From Acidovorax sp. HMWF029 (GTDB lineage Bacteria > Pseudomonadota > Gammaproteobacteria > Burkholderiales > Burkholderiaceae_C), in contig NZ_QAIH01000052.1 in assembly GCF_003060895.1 (NCBI RefSeq), forward strand, positions 1-38,243: DNA of 38,243 nucleotides, given 5' to 3'. How positions within the stretch are numbered: position 1 is the first letter of the stretch; each line of letters opens with the position of its first letter. A program made the translations under genes and the position numbers. A model generated the notes under the pieces. It did not search any database, was not told the origin of the DNA, and worked only from the letters and a program-made list of their open reading frames with translations. This document shows positions 6,480 through 16,318 of the stretch, in pieces.

Positions 6480-9110
6480 ATGAGCAGCACACCCACTTTT
6501 TCTGTCGCCGACATCCGCAAGTCCTTCCTGGACTTCTTCGTCTCCAAGGGCCACACCGTTGTGGCATCGAGCCCCCTGGTGCCGGGCAACGACCCCACGC
6601 TGATGTTCACCAACTCGGGCATGGTGCAGTTCAAGGACGTGTTCCTGGGCACCGACAAGCGCCCTTACAACCGGGCCGTTTCCGTGCAGGCCTGCCTGCG
6701 TGCCGGTGGCAAGCACAATGACCTGGAAAACGTGGGCTACACCGCGCGCCACCACACGTTCTTTGAAATGCTGGGCAACTGGTCGTTTGGCGACTACTTC
6801 AAGCGCGAGTCGCTCAAGTGGGCGTGGGAGCTGCTGACGCAGGTCTACAAGCTGCCCCCCGAGCGCCTGCTTGCCACGGTCTACCAGGAAGACGACGAGG
6901 CCTACGACATCTGGACCAAAGAGATCGGCCTGCCGCCCGAGCGCGTGATCCGCATTGGTGACAACAAGGGCGGCCGCTACAAGTCCGACAACTTCTGGAT
7001 GATGGCCGACACCGGTCCCTGCGGCCCCTGCAGCGAAATCTTCTATGACCACGGCCCGCACATTGCAGGTGGCCCCCCCGGCAGCCCCGATGAAGACGGC
7101 GACCGTTTCATCGAGATCTGGAACAACGTGTTCATGCAGTTCAACATGGACGAGACGGGCGCCGTGACCCCGCTGCCCGCTCCCTGCGTGGACACCGGCA
7201 TGGGCCTGGAGCGCCTTGCTGCCATCCTGCAGCATGTGCACAGCAACTATGAGATCGACCTGTTCGATGCGCTCATCAAGGCCGCTGGCCGCGAGACCGG
7301 CGTGACCGACCTCAACAACAAGAGCCTGCGCGTGATCGCCGACCACATCCGCGCCACCGCGTTTTTGGTGAGCGACGGCGTGATCCCGAGCAACGAAGGC
7401 CGCGGCTATGTGCAGCGCCGCATCGTGCGCCGCGCCATCCGCCATGGGTACAAGCTGGGCAAGAAGACCCCGTTCTTCCACAAGCTGGTGGCCGATTTGG
7501 TGCGTGTGATGGGTGATGCCTATCCCTCCATCCGCGAGCAGGAGCAACGCATCACCGATGTGCTGAAGGTGGAAGAAGAGCGCTTCTTTGAAACGTTGGC
7601 CAACGGCATGGAAATCCTGGACGCGGCCCTGGATGGCGGCGCCAAGGTGCTGCCTGGCGATGTGGCCTTCAAACTGCACGACACCTACGGCTTCCCGCTC
7701 GACCTGACGAACGACGTGTGCCGTGAGCGCGACGTGGAAGTGGACGAAGCCGGTTTCAAGACCGCCATGGAAAAGCAGAAGGCCCAGGCCCGCGCTGCTG
7801 GCAAGTTCAAGATGGACAAGGCGCTGGAGTACACCGGCGTGGCCAACCAGTTCACCGGCTACGAGCACCTGTCTGAGTCTGCAAAAATCGTAGCAATCTA
7901 TGTAGATGGGACGGGCGCAGCGGCCCTGAAAGCCGGTCAAAACGGCGTGGTGGTGCTGGACACGACCCCGTTCTACGCCGAAAGCGGCGGCCAGGTGGGT
8001 GACGAAGGCGTCATCACCAGCGGCTCGGCCCGCTTTGCGGTGGGCGATACGCTCAAGATCAAGGCTGATGTGTTTGGCCACCACGGCACGCTCGAAGAGG
8101 GCACGCTGAACGTGGGCGACACCGTGCAGGCGCAGGTGAATACTGCCGTGCGCGCCGCCACGGTGCGCAACCACTCGGTCACGCACATCATGCACAAGGC
8201 CCTGCGCGAAGTGCTGGGAAGCCATGTGCAGCAAAAAGGCAGTTTGGTCAATGCCGACCGCACACGTTTCGACTTCACGCACAACGGCGCCGTGACGGCT
8301 GCCGAGATCCGCGAGATCGAGCGCCGCGTGAATGAAGAAATCCTGGCCAACCAGCCCACGCAGGCCCGCGTGATGGACATCGAGTCCGCCCAGAAGACGG
8401 GCGCGATGATGCTGTTTGGCGAAAAGTACGGCGAAACCGTGCGCGTGCTCGACATCGGCTCCAGCCGCGAGCTGTGCGGTGGCACACACGTGCAGCGCAC
8501 GGGCGACATCGGCCTTTTCAAGGTGGTGGGCGAAGGCGGCGTGGCTGCGGGCATCCGCCGCATCGAGGCTGTGACGGGCGCCAATGCGCTGGCCTATTTG
8601 CAGAATCTGGAAGACACCGTGAACCAGGCCGCCAGCACCCTCAAGGCGCCGGTGGCCGAGCTCAATGGCCGCATCAGCCAGGCGCTGGACAACGCGCGCG
8701 CGCTGGAGAAGGAGGTGGCTGCCTTGAAGGGCAAGCTGGCCTCCAGCCAGGGCGACGAGTTGGTGAACCAGGCCGTGGATGTGAACGGCCTGAAGGTGCT
8801 GGCTGCCGCGCTGCCCGGTGCGGACGCCAAGACCCTGCGCGACACCATGGACAAGCTCAAGGACAAGCTCAAGACCGCGGCCATCGTGCTGGCCGCCGTG
8901 GACGGCGACAAGGTGCAGATTGCTGCAGGCGTCACTGCCGACAGCGTGGGCAAGGTCAAGGCAGGTGAGCTGGTGAACTTTGTTGCCCAGCAAGTGGGAG
9001 GCAAGGGCGGCGGCAAGCCCGACATGGCGATGGCGGGTGGCACCGATGCTTCCAAGCTGCCAGCGGCTCTGGCCTCGGTGGCAGGCTGGGTTACGCAACA
9101 GCTGGGTTGA
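6480..9110 (+). CDS. alaS: Alanyl-tRNA synthetase
   Basis: An 876-residue class II synthetase that charges tRNA-Ala, of full family length. The catalytic domain opens with [19 protein letters not shown] and contains the [17 protein letters not shown] and class II motif 2 region (residues about 35-55 and onward). The editing domain shows the zinc motif HSVTHIMH (about residues 564-571) and the [13 protein letters not shown] motif (about 666). The C-Ala region ends with the glycine-rich [15 protein letters not shown]. The ATG at 6480 gives the family's normal N-terminus; 24 further in-frame codons upstream overlap the leader. A short patch at 7881-7912 uses codons rare in this gene (GTA, GCA, GGG, ACG). 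Confidence 0.98.
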   Translation: MSSTPTFSVADIRKSFLDFFVSKGHTVVASSPLVPGNDPTLMFTNSGMVQFKDVFLGTDKRPYNRAVSVQACLRAGGKHNDLENVGYTARHHTFFEMLGNWSFGDYFKRESLKWAWELLTQVYKLPPERLLATVYQEDDEAYDIWTKEIGLPPERVIRIGDNKGGRYKSDNFWMMADTGPCGPCSEIFYDHGPHIAGGPPGSPDEDGDRFIEIWNNVFMQFNMDETGAVTPLPAPCVDTGMGLERLAAILQHVHSNYEIDLFDALIKAAGRETGVTDLNNKSLRVIADHIRATAFLVSDGVIPSNEGRGYVQRRIVRRAIRHGYKLGKKTPFFHKLVADLVRVMGDAYPSIREQEQRITDVLKVEEERFFETLANGMEILDAALDGGAKVLPGDVAFKLHDTYGFPLDLTNDVCRERDVEVDEAGFKTAMEKQKAQARAAGKFKMDKALEYTGVANQFTGYEHLSESAKIVAIYVDGTGAAALKAGQNGVVVLDTTPFYAESGGQVGDEGVITSGSARFAVGDTLKIKADVFGHHGTLEEGTLNVGDTVQAQVNTAVRAATVRNHSVTHIMHKALREVLGSHVQQKGSLVNADRTRFDFTHNGAVTAAEIREIERRVNEEILANQPTQARVMDIESAQKTGAMMLFGEKYGETVRVLDIGSSRELCGGTHVQRTGDIGLFKVVGEGGVAAGIRRIEAVTGANALAYLQNLEDTVNQAASTLKAPVAELNGRISQALDNARALEKEVAALKGKLASSQGDELVNQAVDVNGLKVLAAALPGADAKTLRDTMDKLKDKLKTAAIVLAAVDGDKVQIAAGVTADSVGKVKAGELVNFVAQQVGGKGGGKPDMAMAGGTDASKLPAALASVAGWVTQQLG

Positions 9111-9123
9111 CGCCTGGCGCCAC

Positions 9124-9145
9124 CCCGGCTGTTTTTTCTGCCGGG
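9124..9145 (+). terminator. Hairpin downstream of alaS
   Basis: CCCGGC (9124-9129) and GCCGGG (9140-9145) form a 6-base-pair stem just after the alaS stop. The T-run lies in the loop rather than after the stem, so it is not a classical intrinsic terminator. It may be a weak terminator or a processing site. Confidence 0.3.
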
Positions 9146-9202
9146 TTGGTGCTGCCAAAAAGGGGATGACGCGCGACGGGCTTTCCCCCTACATTCAGCC
9201 GC

Positions 9203-12187
9203 ATGGACGACACCATGCGCCAAAGCCCGCCAGCGCCCAAGCCTACCGTGCCCGACGACTCGCCGTCCCTGCGCAGCCAGGGCGCGGCGGCCGACCTGCC
9301 CTGGTGGCGGCGCATCACCGTGCCGTTCGAGGTGTTGATTGCCTCCGTAGTGGTCGCGGCCATGCTGCTGCTCACTGCGCTGCTGGTCTACCAGGTGAGC
9401 ACCAGTGCACGCCAGGCCATCATTTCGGCTTCTGACGACAGCGCGCAGCACATCAGCCTTCTGGTGGCCGAGCGGGTGCAGCGCATCGTGGACCCGGCCG
9501 ATGCCGCCATCCGCCTGCTGGCGTTTGACCCCATTGCGTCGACCACCTCGCTGCCCGCGCGCATGCGCCGCCTGCCGGTGCTGGCGCGCCTGCTGGAGCA
9601 AAACCCACTGCTTTCGGCCGTGTTCATCGGCTACCCCGACGGCCAGTTTCTACTGGTACGCCCGGTGCGCGATGAGGCCATGCGCCTACGGCTGGATGCG
9701 CCCCCAGCGACGGCCTTTCTGGTGCAGTCCATGGCGCGCGAGCGGGGCGTGGGCGCGATGGTGGGGCGCTGGAGCTACTACGACGCTGCGCTGCGCCAGA
9801 TCGATTCTTCCGTGCGACCCGAGTATCGCTACGACCCGCGCGTGCGTCCCTGGTACTCCGAGGCGGCGGAGAGGAATACCCAGATACTCACTGCCCCATA
9901 CGTGTTCTTCACCACGCAGGAGGTAGGCGTCACCCTGAGTCAGCCCAGTGAAGACGGGCGGGCCGTCATTGGTCTGGATGTTGCGCTGACCGACCTGGGG
10001 CGCGAGATTGCCGGGCTGCGCCTGATGCCCCGTGCCGAAATTGCGGTGGTGGACAAGGACCTGCGCGTGCTGGCCTACCCGGATATGTCCCGTGTGATCA
10101 TGCGGGAAGGCGCAACGTCCAGCCTGCGCTTGCGCACGTTGGGTGACCTGGGGGTGAGCAGCCTGCAGGCCATGCAGGGGCCCGGAATGCAAAGCGGCAA
10201 GTCGCAGCGCCTGATGGCCGATGGCGAAGAGTGGTTGACCCGTGCCCTGCCGCTTGAATCCATGCGCTGGCGCGGGCTGCAGATACTGATGGCGATTCCG
10301 ACCCGTGAGCTGCTTGCGGATGTAAATGAGAACCTGCGGCGCCAAGTGTGGTTGTCGGTGTCGCTTATTGGGCTCATGCTGCCCGTCGGCTGGCTGGCCG
10401 GGCGGCGGGTGGGGCGCAGCCTGTTTGGCCTGGCGTCACAGGCGCGGGCGCTAGCGCGGTTCGACTTCCGGCGCGCGACCCGCACCCTCTCGCCCGTGCG
10501 CGAAGTGCGCGACCTGGGGCTGGTGATGGACCGCATGTCGGACACCATCCAGGAGTTTCTGCATATCACTCAACATATCAGTGCTGAATCACGCACCGAC
10601 TTGATGTTGTCCAGCGTGTTGTACGAGCTCGTGCGTGCCACCAGTTGCACGGGCGGCGCGGTCTACATGGTGGAGCCGCAGCGTGCGGGCCTGCTGCGCA
10701 CAGCCCGCTACTGCGAAGACCCCGAACATCAGTCACGTTTTCCGGAGCACCTGGCGATGGTGCACTTCATCAACCACACCCAGCCTCAGGAGGGGGACCA
10801 GCACGAAGACGATGACGACACTGCACCCGTACGGGTGCTGCGGGTGCAACTGCGCACGCGGGATGGGCAACCCCTGGGGCTGTTGGTGCTGCGTTATGCG
10901 GCCGATGCGTTACAGGACGATGCACATTTCCGCGCCTTTGTCGAGAAGCTCTCGGGCACGCTGTCGGTGGCGATTGAAACGCGCAACCTCATTGAAGGTC
11001 AGAAGAAACTGCTGGATGCCGTGATCCGGCTACTGGCCGACGCCATCGACGCCAAGAGCCCCTACACCGGCGGGCACTGCGAGCGGGTGCCGCAGTTGGC
11101 TGAGTCGCTGATGCTGCGCATGTGCGAGGCCGACGAGGGGCCTTTTGCCCAGGTGAGCATGACCGATGCCGAGCGCTACGAGTTCCGCCTGGGTGCCTGG
11201 CTGCATGACTGTGGCAAGGTCACAAGCCCCGAGCACATCATCGACAAAGCCACCAAGCTGGAGACGCTGTACAACCGCATTCACGAGGTGCGAATGCGCT
11301 TCGAGGTGCTGTGGCGCGATGCCGAGCTGGACTACTGGAAGCAGCATGTTTCGGGTGTGGACCCGGTGCGTCTGCAGCGGGAGCTGCTGCAGCGGCGCGA
11401 GCAGCTACTGGACGACTTCGCCTTTGTGGCCCGCAGCAATGTGGGCGGCGAGTTCATGGCCGAGGCCGACATTGCCCGCCTCAAGGCCATTGGCCGCCAG
11501 TTGTGGCAGCGGCATTTTGACGACCGCCTGGGCCTGTCGGCCACCGAAATGGGGCGGCTGGCGAATGTGCCGGTGCGGCCTCTGCCCGCCAACGAGCCGC
11601 TACTGTCCGACCGGCCCGAGCATATCGTGCCCTGGGGCATGCGCAGGCCCCCGGTGGAGCCCGGCAACCCGGCTAACCGCTGGGGTTTTGACATGGTGCT
11701 GCCGCCCCACGAGGCGCACCTGGGCGAGCTGCACAACCTGTCGATACAGCGCGGCACGCTCACGGCGGAAGACCGTTTCAAGATCAACGACCACATCGTG
11801 CAGACCATCATCATGCTCAGCAGCCTGCCGTTTCCGCCGCACCTGGCGCGTGTGCCGATGATTGCGGGTTCGCACCACGAAAAGCTGGATGGCACTGGCT
11901 ACCCGCGCCGCCTCAAGGCCGCCGAACTGACCCTTGCCGACCGGGTGATGACTCTGGCTGACATTTTCGAGGCGCTGACGGCGGCAGACCGTCCCTACAA
12001 ACCGCCCAAGACGCTGTCCGAGTCGCTCAAAATCATGACCCACATGGTGCGCGACCGGCACATCGATGCTGAGGTGTTCCGGTTTTTCCTGGCCAGTGGT
12101 GTTTGGCGCGAGTATGCCGAGCAGTTCCTCGCGCCTTCGCAGCGTGATGCGGTGGATGTGGACGCCATCCTGGCGTCGCTGGCCTGA
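9203..12187 (+). CDS. Membrane HD-GYP phosphodiesterase with CACHE-like sensor, HAMP-like and GAF-like regions
   Basis: A 994-residue protein. A first membrane helix (about residues 38-63) leads into a roughly 310-residue periplasmic region of double-CACHE character. A second helix (about 383-403), a HAMP-like linker and a GAF-like region (about 450-590) follow. The C-terminal HD-GYP domain has DAKSPYTGGHCERV, LHDCGKV (about 667-673), HHEKLDGTGYP (from residue 891), ADRVMTLADIFEAL and DRPYK, so both the HD metal site and the GYP signature look intact. c-di-GMP hydrolysis in response to a periplasmic ligand is inferred. Oddly, about 150-200 residues separate the usual HD and GYP parts (about 700-850). 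The ATG at 9203 gives a short cytoplasmic N-terminus and follows alaS by 92 bases. Confidence 0.88.
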   Translation: MDDTMRQSPPAPKPTVPDDSPSLRSQGAAADLPWWRRITVPFEVLIASVVVAAMLLLTALLVYQVSTSARQAIISASDDSAQHISLLVAERVQRIVDPADAAIRLLAFDPIASTTSLPARMRRLPVLARLLEQNPLLSAVFIGYPDGQFLLVRPVRDEAMRLRLDAPPATAFLVQSMARERGVGAMVGRWSYYDAALRQIDSSVRPEYRYDPRVRPWYSEAAERNTQILTAPYVFFTTQEVGVTLSQPSEDGRAVIGLDVALTDLGREIAGLRLMPRAEIAVVDKDLRVLAYPDMSRVIMREGATSSLRLRTLGDLGVSSLQAMQGPGMQSGKSQRLMADGEEWLTRALPLESMRWRGLQILMAIPTRELLADVNENLRRQVWLSVSLIGLMLPVGWLAGRRVGRSLFGLASQARALARFDFRRATRTLSPVREVRDLGLVMDRMSDTIQEFLHITQHISAESRTDLMLSSVLYELVRATSCTGGAVYMVEPQRAGLLRTARYCEDPEHQSRFPEHLAMVHFINHTQPQEGDQHEDDDDTAPVRVLRVQLRTRDGQPLGLLVLRYAADALQDDAHFRAFVEKLSGTLSVAIETRNLIEGQKKLLDAVIRLLADAIDAKSPYTGGHCERVPQLAESLMLRMCEADEGPFAQVSMTDAERYEFRLGAWLHDCGKVTSPEHIIDKATKLETLYNRIHEVRMRFEVLWRDAELDYWKQHVSGVDPVRLQRELLQRREQLLDDFAFVARSNVGGEFMAEADIARLKAIGRQLWQRHFDDRLGLSATEMGRLANVPVRPLPANEPLLSDRPEHIVPWGMRRPPVEPGNPANRWGFDMVLPPHEAHLGELHNLSIQRGTLTAEDRFKINDHIVQTIIMLSSLPFPPHLARVPMIAGSHHEKLDGTGYPRRLKAAELTLADRVMTLADIFEALTAADRPYKPPKTLSESLKIMTHMVRDRHIDAEVFRFFLASGVWREYAEQFLAPSQRDAVDVDAILASLA

Positions 12188-12245
12188 TCAAGTCAGGCAG
12201 GGGCTTTGCAAGCGGCGTGCAGGAGAGGGCCCGGCCCCGGTTGCG

Positions 12246-13301
12246 TCAGAACAGTTCGACGTCGTCGTTGGCGACCTTGGCAGCGAGGTGGCCATTGCTC
12301 ACCAGGTCGTCATAGAAGCAGACCTGGTTACGGCCATGCTCCTTGGCGTAGTAGAGCGCCTGATCGGCCTGGCCCAGGATCTCGACGGGCGAGCCCTTGG
12401 TGGTGCAGACAAAGCCCAGGCTCACCGTGACCCGACCCACCTGGGGAAAGTTGTACTCCTGCACTGCCAGCCGGAAGCGGTTGAATACTTTGTGGGCTGT
12501 ACTCAGTGTGGTGGAGCGCAGCAGAACCACAAACTCCTCGCCGCCAAAGCGGAAGATGCGGTCGTGGCTGCGGAACGAGTTGCGCAGAATGTTGGCGATC
12601 AGAATCAGCACTTCGTCGCCATAAAGATGGCCGAAACGATCGTTGACCTGCTTGAAGTGGTCGATGTCCACCACGGCCAGCCACTGTTGTACAGGTTCGT
12701 GCTCGTTAGCCATCGAGCTATCGTCGACCACGAGCGATTCATTGGCGGCGCTGGTGCGGCTGGCCAGCCCGCTCATGGTGTGTCGTGAAAACTGCTCGTC
12801 AAAGGTCTTGCGGTTGAACAGCCCCGTCAGTGCATCGCGTTCGCTGTAGTCGAGCAGGCTCTGGTAGTTCTGGTACACCTGGAACACGCCCATGAGCACG
12901 TCGAGCTTATGTGCCGAGAATGGGCGCGACTGTGTGATTTCCAGGCAGGTGCTGACCTTGTCATGCATCCACACCGGCAGCCACAGTACATACCGGCCCT
13001 TGCGCGGCGAGGCCAGGGCGCTTTCGCCGTGGGTCTCCACGCACCCGCGCAGAGCTGGGTAGTTCTCCAGCGGCTCGCGGCGAGGGTCTGCAGCGGCTTC
13101 AGAGTCGGTGGAGACCAGCTGGCCGTCGTCGACCCAGGTGCGAGGACGCACATGGGGCACGCCTGCGTCGGTAAAAAGCTCCAGGGCCCGCACTTCGGTG
13201 ATGCTGCTGAGCTTTTGCAGCGTGGACAGCACCGACACCTCCAGCCGCAGGTGATCGCGGTGGCCAGTCATTTCCACCAGGTTTTGCAGGATGGGTTTCA
13301 T
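12246..13301 (-). CDS. Diguanylate cyclase (GGDEF) with N-terminal sensor-like region
   Basis: A 351-residue soluble protein. The first 150 or so residues form an unassigned, possibly GAF-like region rich in WV and SALASP-type segments. The C-terminal half is a GGDEF domain beginning ERDALTGLFNRKTFDEQF, with VDIDHFKQVND and the active-site GGEEF at residues 253-257. An RxxD inhibitory site (RSHD) lies five residues before GGEEF, so product feedback by c-di-GMP is expected. A roughly 35-residue insertion rich in Ser and Ala sits between helix 1 and the VDIDHFK strand. The gene converges on the HD-GYP gene with a 58-base gap, so opposing c-di-GMP activities are adjacent. ATG at 13301. Confidence 0.88.
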   Translation of the reverse strand: MKPILQNLVEMTGHRDHLRLEVSVLSTLQKLSSITEVRALELFTDAGVPHVRPRTWVDDGQLVSTDSEAAADPRREPLENYPALRGCVETHGESALASPRKGRYVLWLPVWMHDKVSTCLEITQSRPFSAHKLDVLMGVFQVYQNYQSLLDYSERDALTGLFNRKTFDEQFSRHTMSGLASRTSAANESLVVDDSSMANEHEPVQQWLAVVDIDHFKQVNDRFGHLYGDEVLILIANILRNSFRSHDRIFRFGGEEFVVLLRSTTLSTAHKVFNRFRLAVQEYNFPQVGRVTVSLGFVCTTKGSPVEILGQADQALYYAKEHGRNQVCFYDDLVSNGHLAAKVANDDVELF

Positions 13302-13349
13302 AGGCGGTGTTTATCGGGCCGGTCGTGGCATGGTTGGCTGGTACTGCGG

Positions 13350-14108
13350 CTAGGTGCGTCGCACGAACACTACATCCCACACCCCGTGCCCGAGCCGCAG
13401 GCCGCGGTTTTCGAACTTGGTGAGGGGGCGGTAGTCGGGCTGTGGCGCAAAGCCGGTCGCGGTGTTCTGGAGCAGGGGCTCGGCGCTCAGCACCTGCAGC
13501 ATCTGCTCAGCGTAGGGTTGCCAGTCGGTTGCGCAATGCAGGTAGCCGCCAGGTTTGAGGCGGGCGGCCAGCTTGGCCACCAGCGGGGGCTGGATCAGGC
13601 GGCGCTTGTTGTGCTTCTTCTTGTGCCAGGGGTCGGGGAAGAAGATGTGCACACCGTCCAGGCAAGCTTCGGGCAGCATGTGGTCGATGACCTCCACGGC
13701 GTCGTGCTGCAGGATGCGGATGTTGGTCAGGCCCTGCTCGCCGATGCGCTTGAGCAGCGCGCCCACGCCAGGCTCGTGCACTTCACAGCACAAGAAGTTG
13801 TCGTCAGGGCGCACGCGGGCAATGTGGGCCGTGGCCTCGCCCATGCCAAACCCGATTTCGAGCACCAGAGGGGCGCTGCGGGCAAAGGCGGTGGCTGCGT
13901 CCAGCGGGGCAGGGGCGTACGAAAGCACAAATCGGGGGCCAAAGTCTTCGAAGGCCTTGGCTTGGCCGGTGGTGGTGCGGCCGGCGCGGCGCACAAAGCT
14001 CTTGATGGTCTTGGGGTGGGTCACGCCCGCAGGCGCTGCACCTGCGGCGGATGGAGCTACAGCGGGTGCTGTGCTCACGGGGGCGGTAGCAAGGGTCGGT
14101 TCAATCAC
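13350..14108 (-). CDS. trmB: tRNA (guanine-N7-)-methyltransferase
   Basis: A class I methyltransferase that makes m7G46 in tRNA. The S-adenosylmethionine motif is [16 protein letters not shown], the conserved [14 protein letters not shown] motif marks the TrmB family, and [11 protein letters not shown] plus [16 protein letters not shown] complete the fold. I place the start at the GTG of 14108, which overlaps the gluQ stop in a GTGA quartet and gives 252 residues. Another GTG at 14147 would add 13 residues and overlap gluQ by 43 bases. Neither has a clear Shine-Dalgarno. The first 30 or so residues are Ala/Pro/Thr-rich and probably disordered. It is the last gene of the three-gene series with gluQ and an FAD oxidoreductase. 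Confidence 0.93.
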   Translation of the reverse strand: MIEPTLATAPVSTAPAVAPSAAGAAPAGVTHPKTIKSFVRRAGRTTTGQAKAFEDFGPRFVLSYAPAPLDAATAFARSAPLVLEIGFGMGEATAHIARVRPDDNFLCCEVHEPGVGALLKRIGEQGLTNIRILQHDAVEVIDHMLPEACLDGVHIFFPDPWHKKKHNKRRLIQPPLVAKLAARLKPGGYLHCATDWQPYAEQMLQVLSAEPLLQNTATGFAPQPDYRPLTKFENRGLRLGHGVWDVVFVRRT

Positions 14109-15082
14109 GGTGAGCCATTGTAGTGACGTCGCCACGCCGCAACCCACTGTGTCTGTGCGTCGCCCAGGCTATTGTTGTACGGATGTTCCAGAGCGGGCAG
14201 ACCCAGCACTTGTGCCGCCCGCGACAGGGCCTGCAGCGGGGCACTCAGGTCCAGTGCGCTGGCGCCATTCTGTTTGGAGAGTTTCTCGCCGTTGGCACCG
14301 CAGACCAGCGGGGTGTGCAGATAACGGGGCGTGGGCAAACCCAGGGCTTGCTGCAGCAGGATCTGGCGTGGGGTGTTGTCTGCCAGGTCCTCGCCGCGCA
14401 CCACGTCAGTGATGCCTTGGTCTGCGTCGTCCACCACCACGGCCAGCTGGTAGGCCCAGAGCCCGTCGGCACGGTGCAGCACAAAGTCGCCCACGGTGAG
14501 GGCCACCTCCTGCTGTTGCGGGCCCAGGCGGCGGTCGTGCCAGTGCAAAAGGTTGTTTGCTATTGAATTAATAGCTTGTGAGGTATGTCCATCGCGCGGA
14601 GGGGCCTGTTTTTGCTTGAAATCTGTAGCATTGAAGCGCCATGATCGCCCGGTGCGGCCCTGCAGCCCGAGGCGGCAGGTGCCGGGGTAGGGCAGCACGG
14701 CATGGCGTTCGCGCGCATGGCCCAGCGCCGCCTGGGCGTCTTCGATGTCCTTGCGCGAGCACGCGCAGGGGTAGGCGTGGCCGAGGGCTACGAGCTGGTC
14801 CAGCGCCCGTCGGTAGCGCGCCGAACGCGCCGATTGCCACTGCGGCGGCGCGTCGGGCACCAGGCCGCAGGTGGCCAGCTGCTGCAGGATGAACTCGTCG
14901 GCGCCCGGAACGCAGCGGGGCGTATCCACGTCTTCGATGCGCACCAGCCACTGGCCGCCGTGGGCCCGTGCGTCCAGCCAGCTGGCCAGGGCTGCGACAA
15001 GGGAGCCCGCGTGCAGCGGGCCGGTGGGAGAGGGGGCAAAGCGGCCCACGTAGCGCCCTGCGGCGCCCGTGGTCGTGGTCAT
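14105..15082 (-). CDS. gluQ: Glutamyl-Q tRNA(Asp) synthetase, carrying an in-frame repeat insertion
   Basis: A 325-residue paralogue of the glutamyl-tRNA synthetase catalytic domain that attaches glutamate to queuosine at tRNA-Asp position 34. Visible are the HIGH-like region [18 protein letters not shown], a zinc-binding pattern CACSRKD with a later GTCR cysteine, [18 protein letters not shown], and the KMSKS-like LSKQNGA. A stretch of about 26 residues between SWRFN and LLHWHDR is not expected in the family. It is encoded exactly by an AT-rich dispersed element (14553-14631) read in reverse. The ATG at 15082 overlaps the upstream gene's stop (ATGA); the longer frame up to 15184 lies within that gene. 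Confidence 0.93.
   Translation of the reverse strand: MTTTTGAAGRYVGRFAPSPTGPLHAGSLVAALASWLDARAHGGQWLVRIEDVDTPRCVPGADEFILQQLATCGLVPDAPPQWQSARSARYRRALDQLVALGHAYPCACSRKDIEDAQAALGHARERHAVLPYPGTCRLGLQGRTGRSWRFNATDFKQKQAPPRDGHTSQAINSIANNLLHWHDRRLGPQQQEVALTVGDFVLHRADGLWAYQLAVVVDDADQGITDVVRGEDLADNTPRQILLQQALGLPTPRYLHTPLVCGANGEKLSKQNGASALDLSAPLQALSRAAQVLGLPALEHPYNNSLGDAQTQWVAAWRRHYNGSP
14553..14631 (+). repeat. AT-rich dispersed hairpin element inside gluQ
   Basis: The segment starts TTGTTTGCTATT and contains the inverted repeat GCTATTGAATTAATAGC (14559-14575). It continues through TATGTCCATCGCGCGG, GGGGCC and TTTTTGCTTGAAATC to GTAGC. GC content drops sharply against the flanking gene. Its reverse strand is an open frame within gluQ and adds about 26 residues there. 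The AT-rich hairpin recurs in modified form at 24034-24052 and 32982-32998. I recognise the layout from memory as a short repeat of Comamonadaceae genomes; this was not checked by search. Confidence 0.75.
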
Positions 15083-16221
15083 GCCACCGCGAGTGCCAGC
15101 TCCAGGCCCGACACGAAGGCGTCTTCCACGCGGTGCCCCAGGCACCAGTCGCCGCAGGCACCCAGGCCCATGGTGATGTCCCACAGGTGGGTCTTGCCGA
15201 GGGGGTGGGTGGTCTGTGCATAGCGCCAGCGGCGCGTGTCGGCGTGGGCTGGGGTGGCGCGGATGCCGGTCACTTCGGCAAAGGCCTTGAGCAGCTTGGC
15301 CTGCACGCGGGCTTCGTCGTCTTCAAGGTGTTCGGCCGACCAGGCAGGGCTGGCCTGCACCGTCCAGCGCTCGACCACGTTTCGGCCTGGCTTGGACGAC
15401 TCGCGCGCCAGCCAGGCGATGCGGTGATGCGTGCTGCGTGCCGCATTCCACTGCGGGCCCAGCGTGGTCAGGCCTGGGCGCACGGCCTGGGGGTAGGCCA
15501 GCATCAGCGTCCAGCAGGGAGCGATGGCCACCTTGGACAAAGCGTCGGTCAGGGAGGTGTCCACCGCCGAGCTGGCCAGCAGCGCTTGTGCGGGCACGGC
15601 AGGCTGGGCCAGCAGCACGGCATCAAAACCGGCGTAGACGTGCTGGCTGCCGCCTGGCCCTTCGGTGCGCAGCTGCCAGCCAGGGGTGTTCAGGGGGTCC
15701 GGTTCGATGCGGGTCACACGGGTGTCGGTGAGGAGCTGGCCTGCCAGGCGCAGCGGTTCAGCCCAGGTGCTCACCAGGGTCTGCATGCCGGGGCTGGCTA
15801 CCCAGTGCGCTTCGCGGTGGGGCAGGCCGGCTGCGGCCACGCGGCCCGCGGCGTCCAGCACCTGCACGGAATTGGCGCTCCAGCGCTTGCAGATGCCAGG
15901 CACGGTGTCGATGGCACGGGCAAAACGTGGGTCACGCACGGTGAAATACTGGGCGCCCGCGTCAAAGTTGCCAAAAGGTGAGTCGATGGTGGCAGTGCGG
16001 CCGCCTGCCTTGGAGGATTTCTCGAACACTGTGACACGGTGCCCGGCCTGCACGAGGGTACGGGCGCAGGCGATGCCTGCCATGCCTGCGCCGATGATGG
16101 CGAAGTGGCGCTGGGGTTTGCCAGACAGGGTGGCAGGGGCTGCGGGTGCCGCAACGGGGGCGGTGGTAGGGGCGCTGGTGCGTCGGAGCCGTTTGGCAGG
16201 GCGAGGATCGGGTGTGCTCAT
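15079..16221 (-). CDS. NAD(P)/FAD-dependent amine-oxidase-like oxidoreductase (renalase-like)
   Basis: A 380-residue flavoprotein. The FAD motif [15 protein letters not shown] (about residues 42-56) is followed by [12 protein letters not shown] and [15 protein letters not shown], the pattern of renalase-like and bacterial NAD(P)/FAD oxidoreductases. The C-terminus has [21 protein letters not shown], which closes the FAD pocket. About 35 Ala/Pro/Arg-rich residues precede the Rossmann motif. No signal peptide is seen. Substrate is unknown. It is the first gene of a series with gluQ and trmB, joined to gluQ by an ATGA overlap. ATG at 16221 is the only good upstream start. Confidence 0.82.
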   Translation of the reverse strand: MSTPDPRPAKRLRRTSAPTTAPVAAPAAPATLSGKPQRHFAIIGAGMAGIACARTLVQAGHRVTVFEKSSKAGGRTATIDSPFGNFDAGAQYFTVRDPRFARAIDTVPGICKRWSANSVQVLDAAGRVAAAGLPHREAHWVASPGMQTLVSTWAEPLRLAGQLLTDTRVTRIEPDPLNTPGWQLRTEGPGGSQHVYAGFDAVLLAQPAVPAQALLASSAVDTSLTDALSKVAIAPCWTLMLAYPQAVRPGLTTLGPQWNAARSTHHRIAWLARESSKPGRNVVERWTVQASPAWSAEHLEDDEARVQAKLLKAFAEVTGIRATPAHADTRRWRYAQTTHPLGKTHLWDITMGLGACGDWCLGHRVEDAFVSGLELALAVA

Positions 16222-16318
16222 GGAAGGCCTTTCGGTGACGGTCGGCAGGTGAAATGCAATGCAAAACCAACAGGAACCACTCTACACGCGCCCAGGAGAT
16301 ACGGGCGCTTGATCGGGG

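Noticed and set aside
7881-7945. The alaS patch as a true inserted copy of the dispersed element
   Set aside because: Family comparison from memory shows no extra length there. I kept it only as a codon-usage anomaly.
6261-9158. A 965-codon open frame antisense to alaS, ending near the alaS promoter
   Set aside because: It mirrors the GC-ending codons of alaS, is His/Val/Ala-rich without any recognisable motif, and alaS itself is unmistakable. It is an artefact of high GC content.
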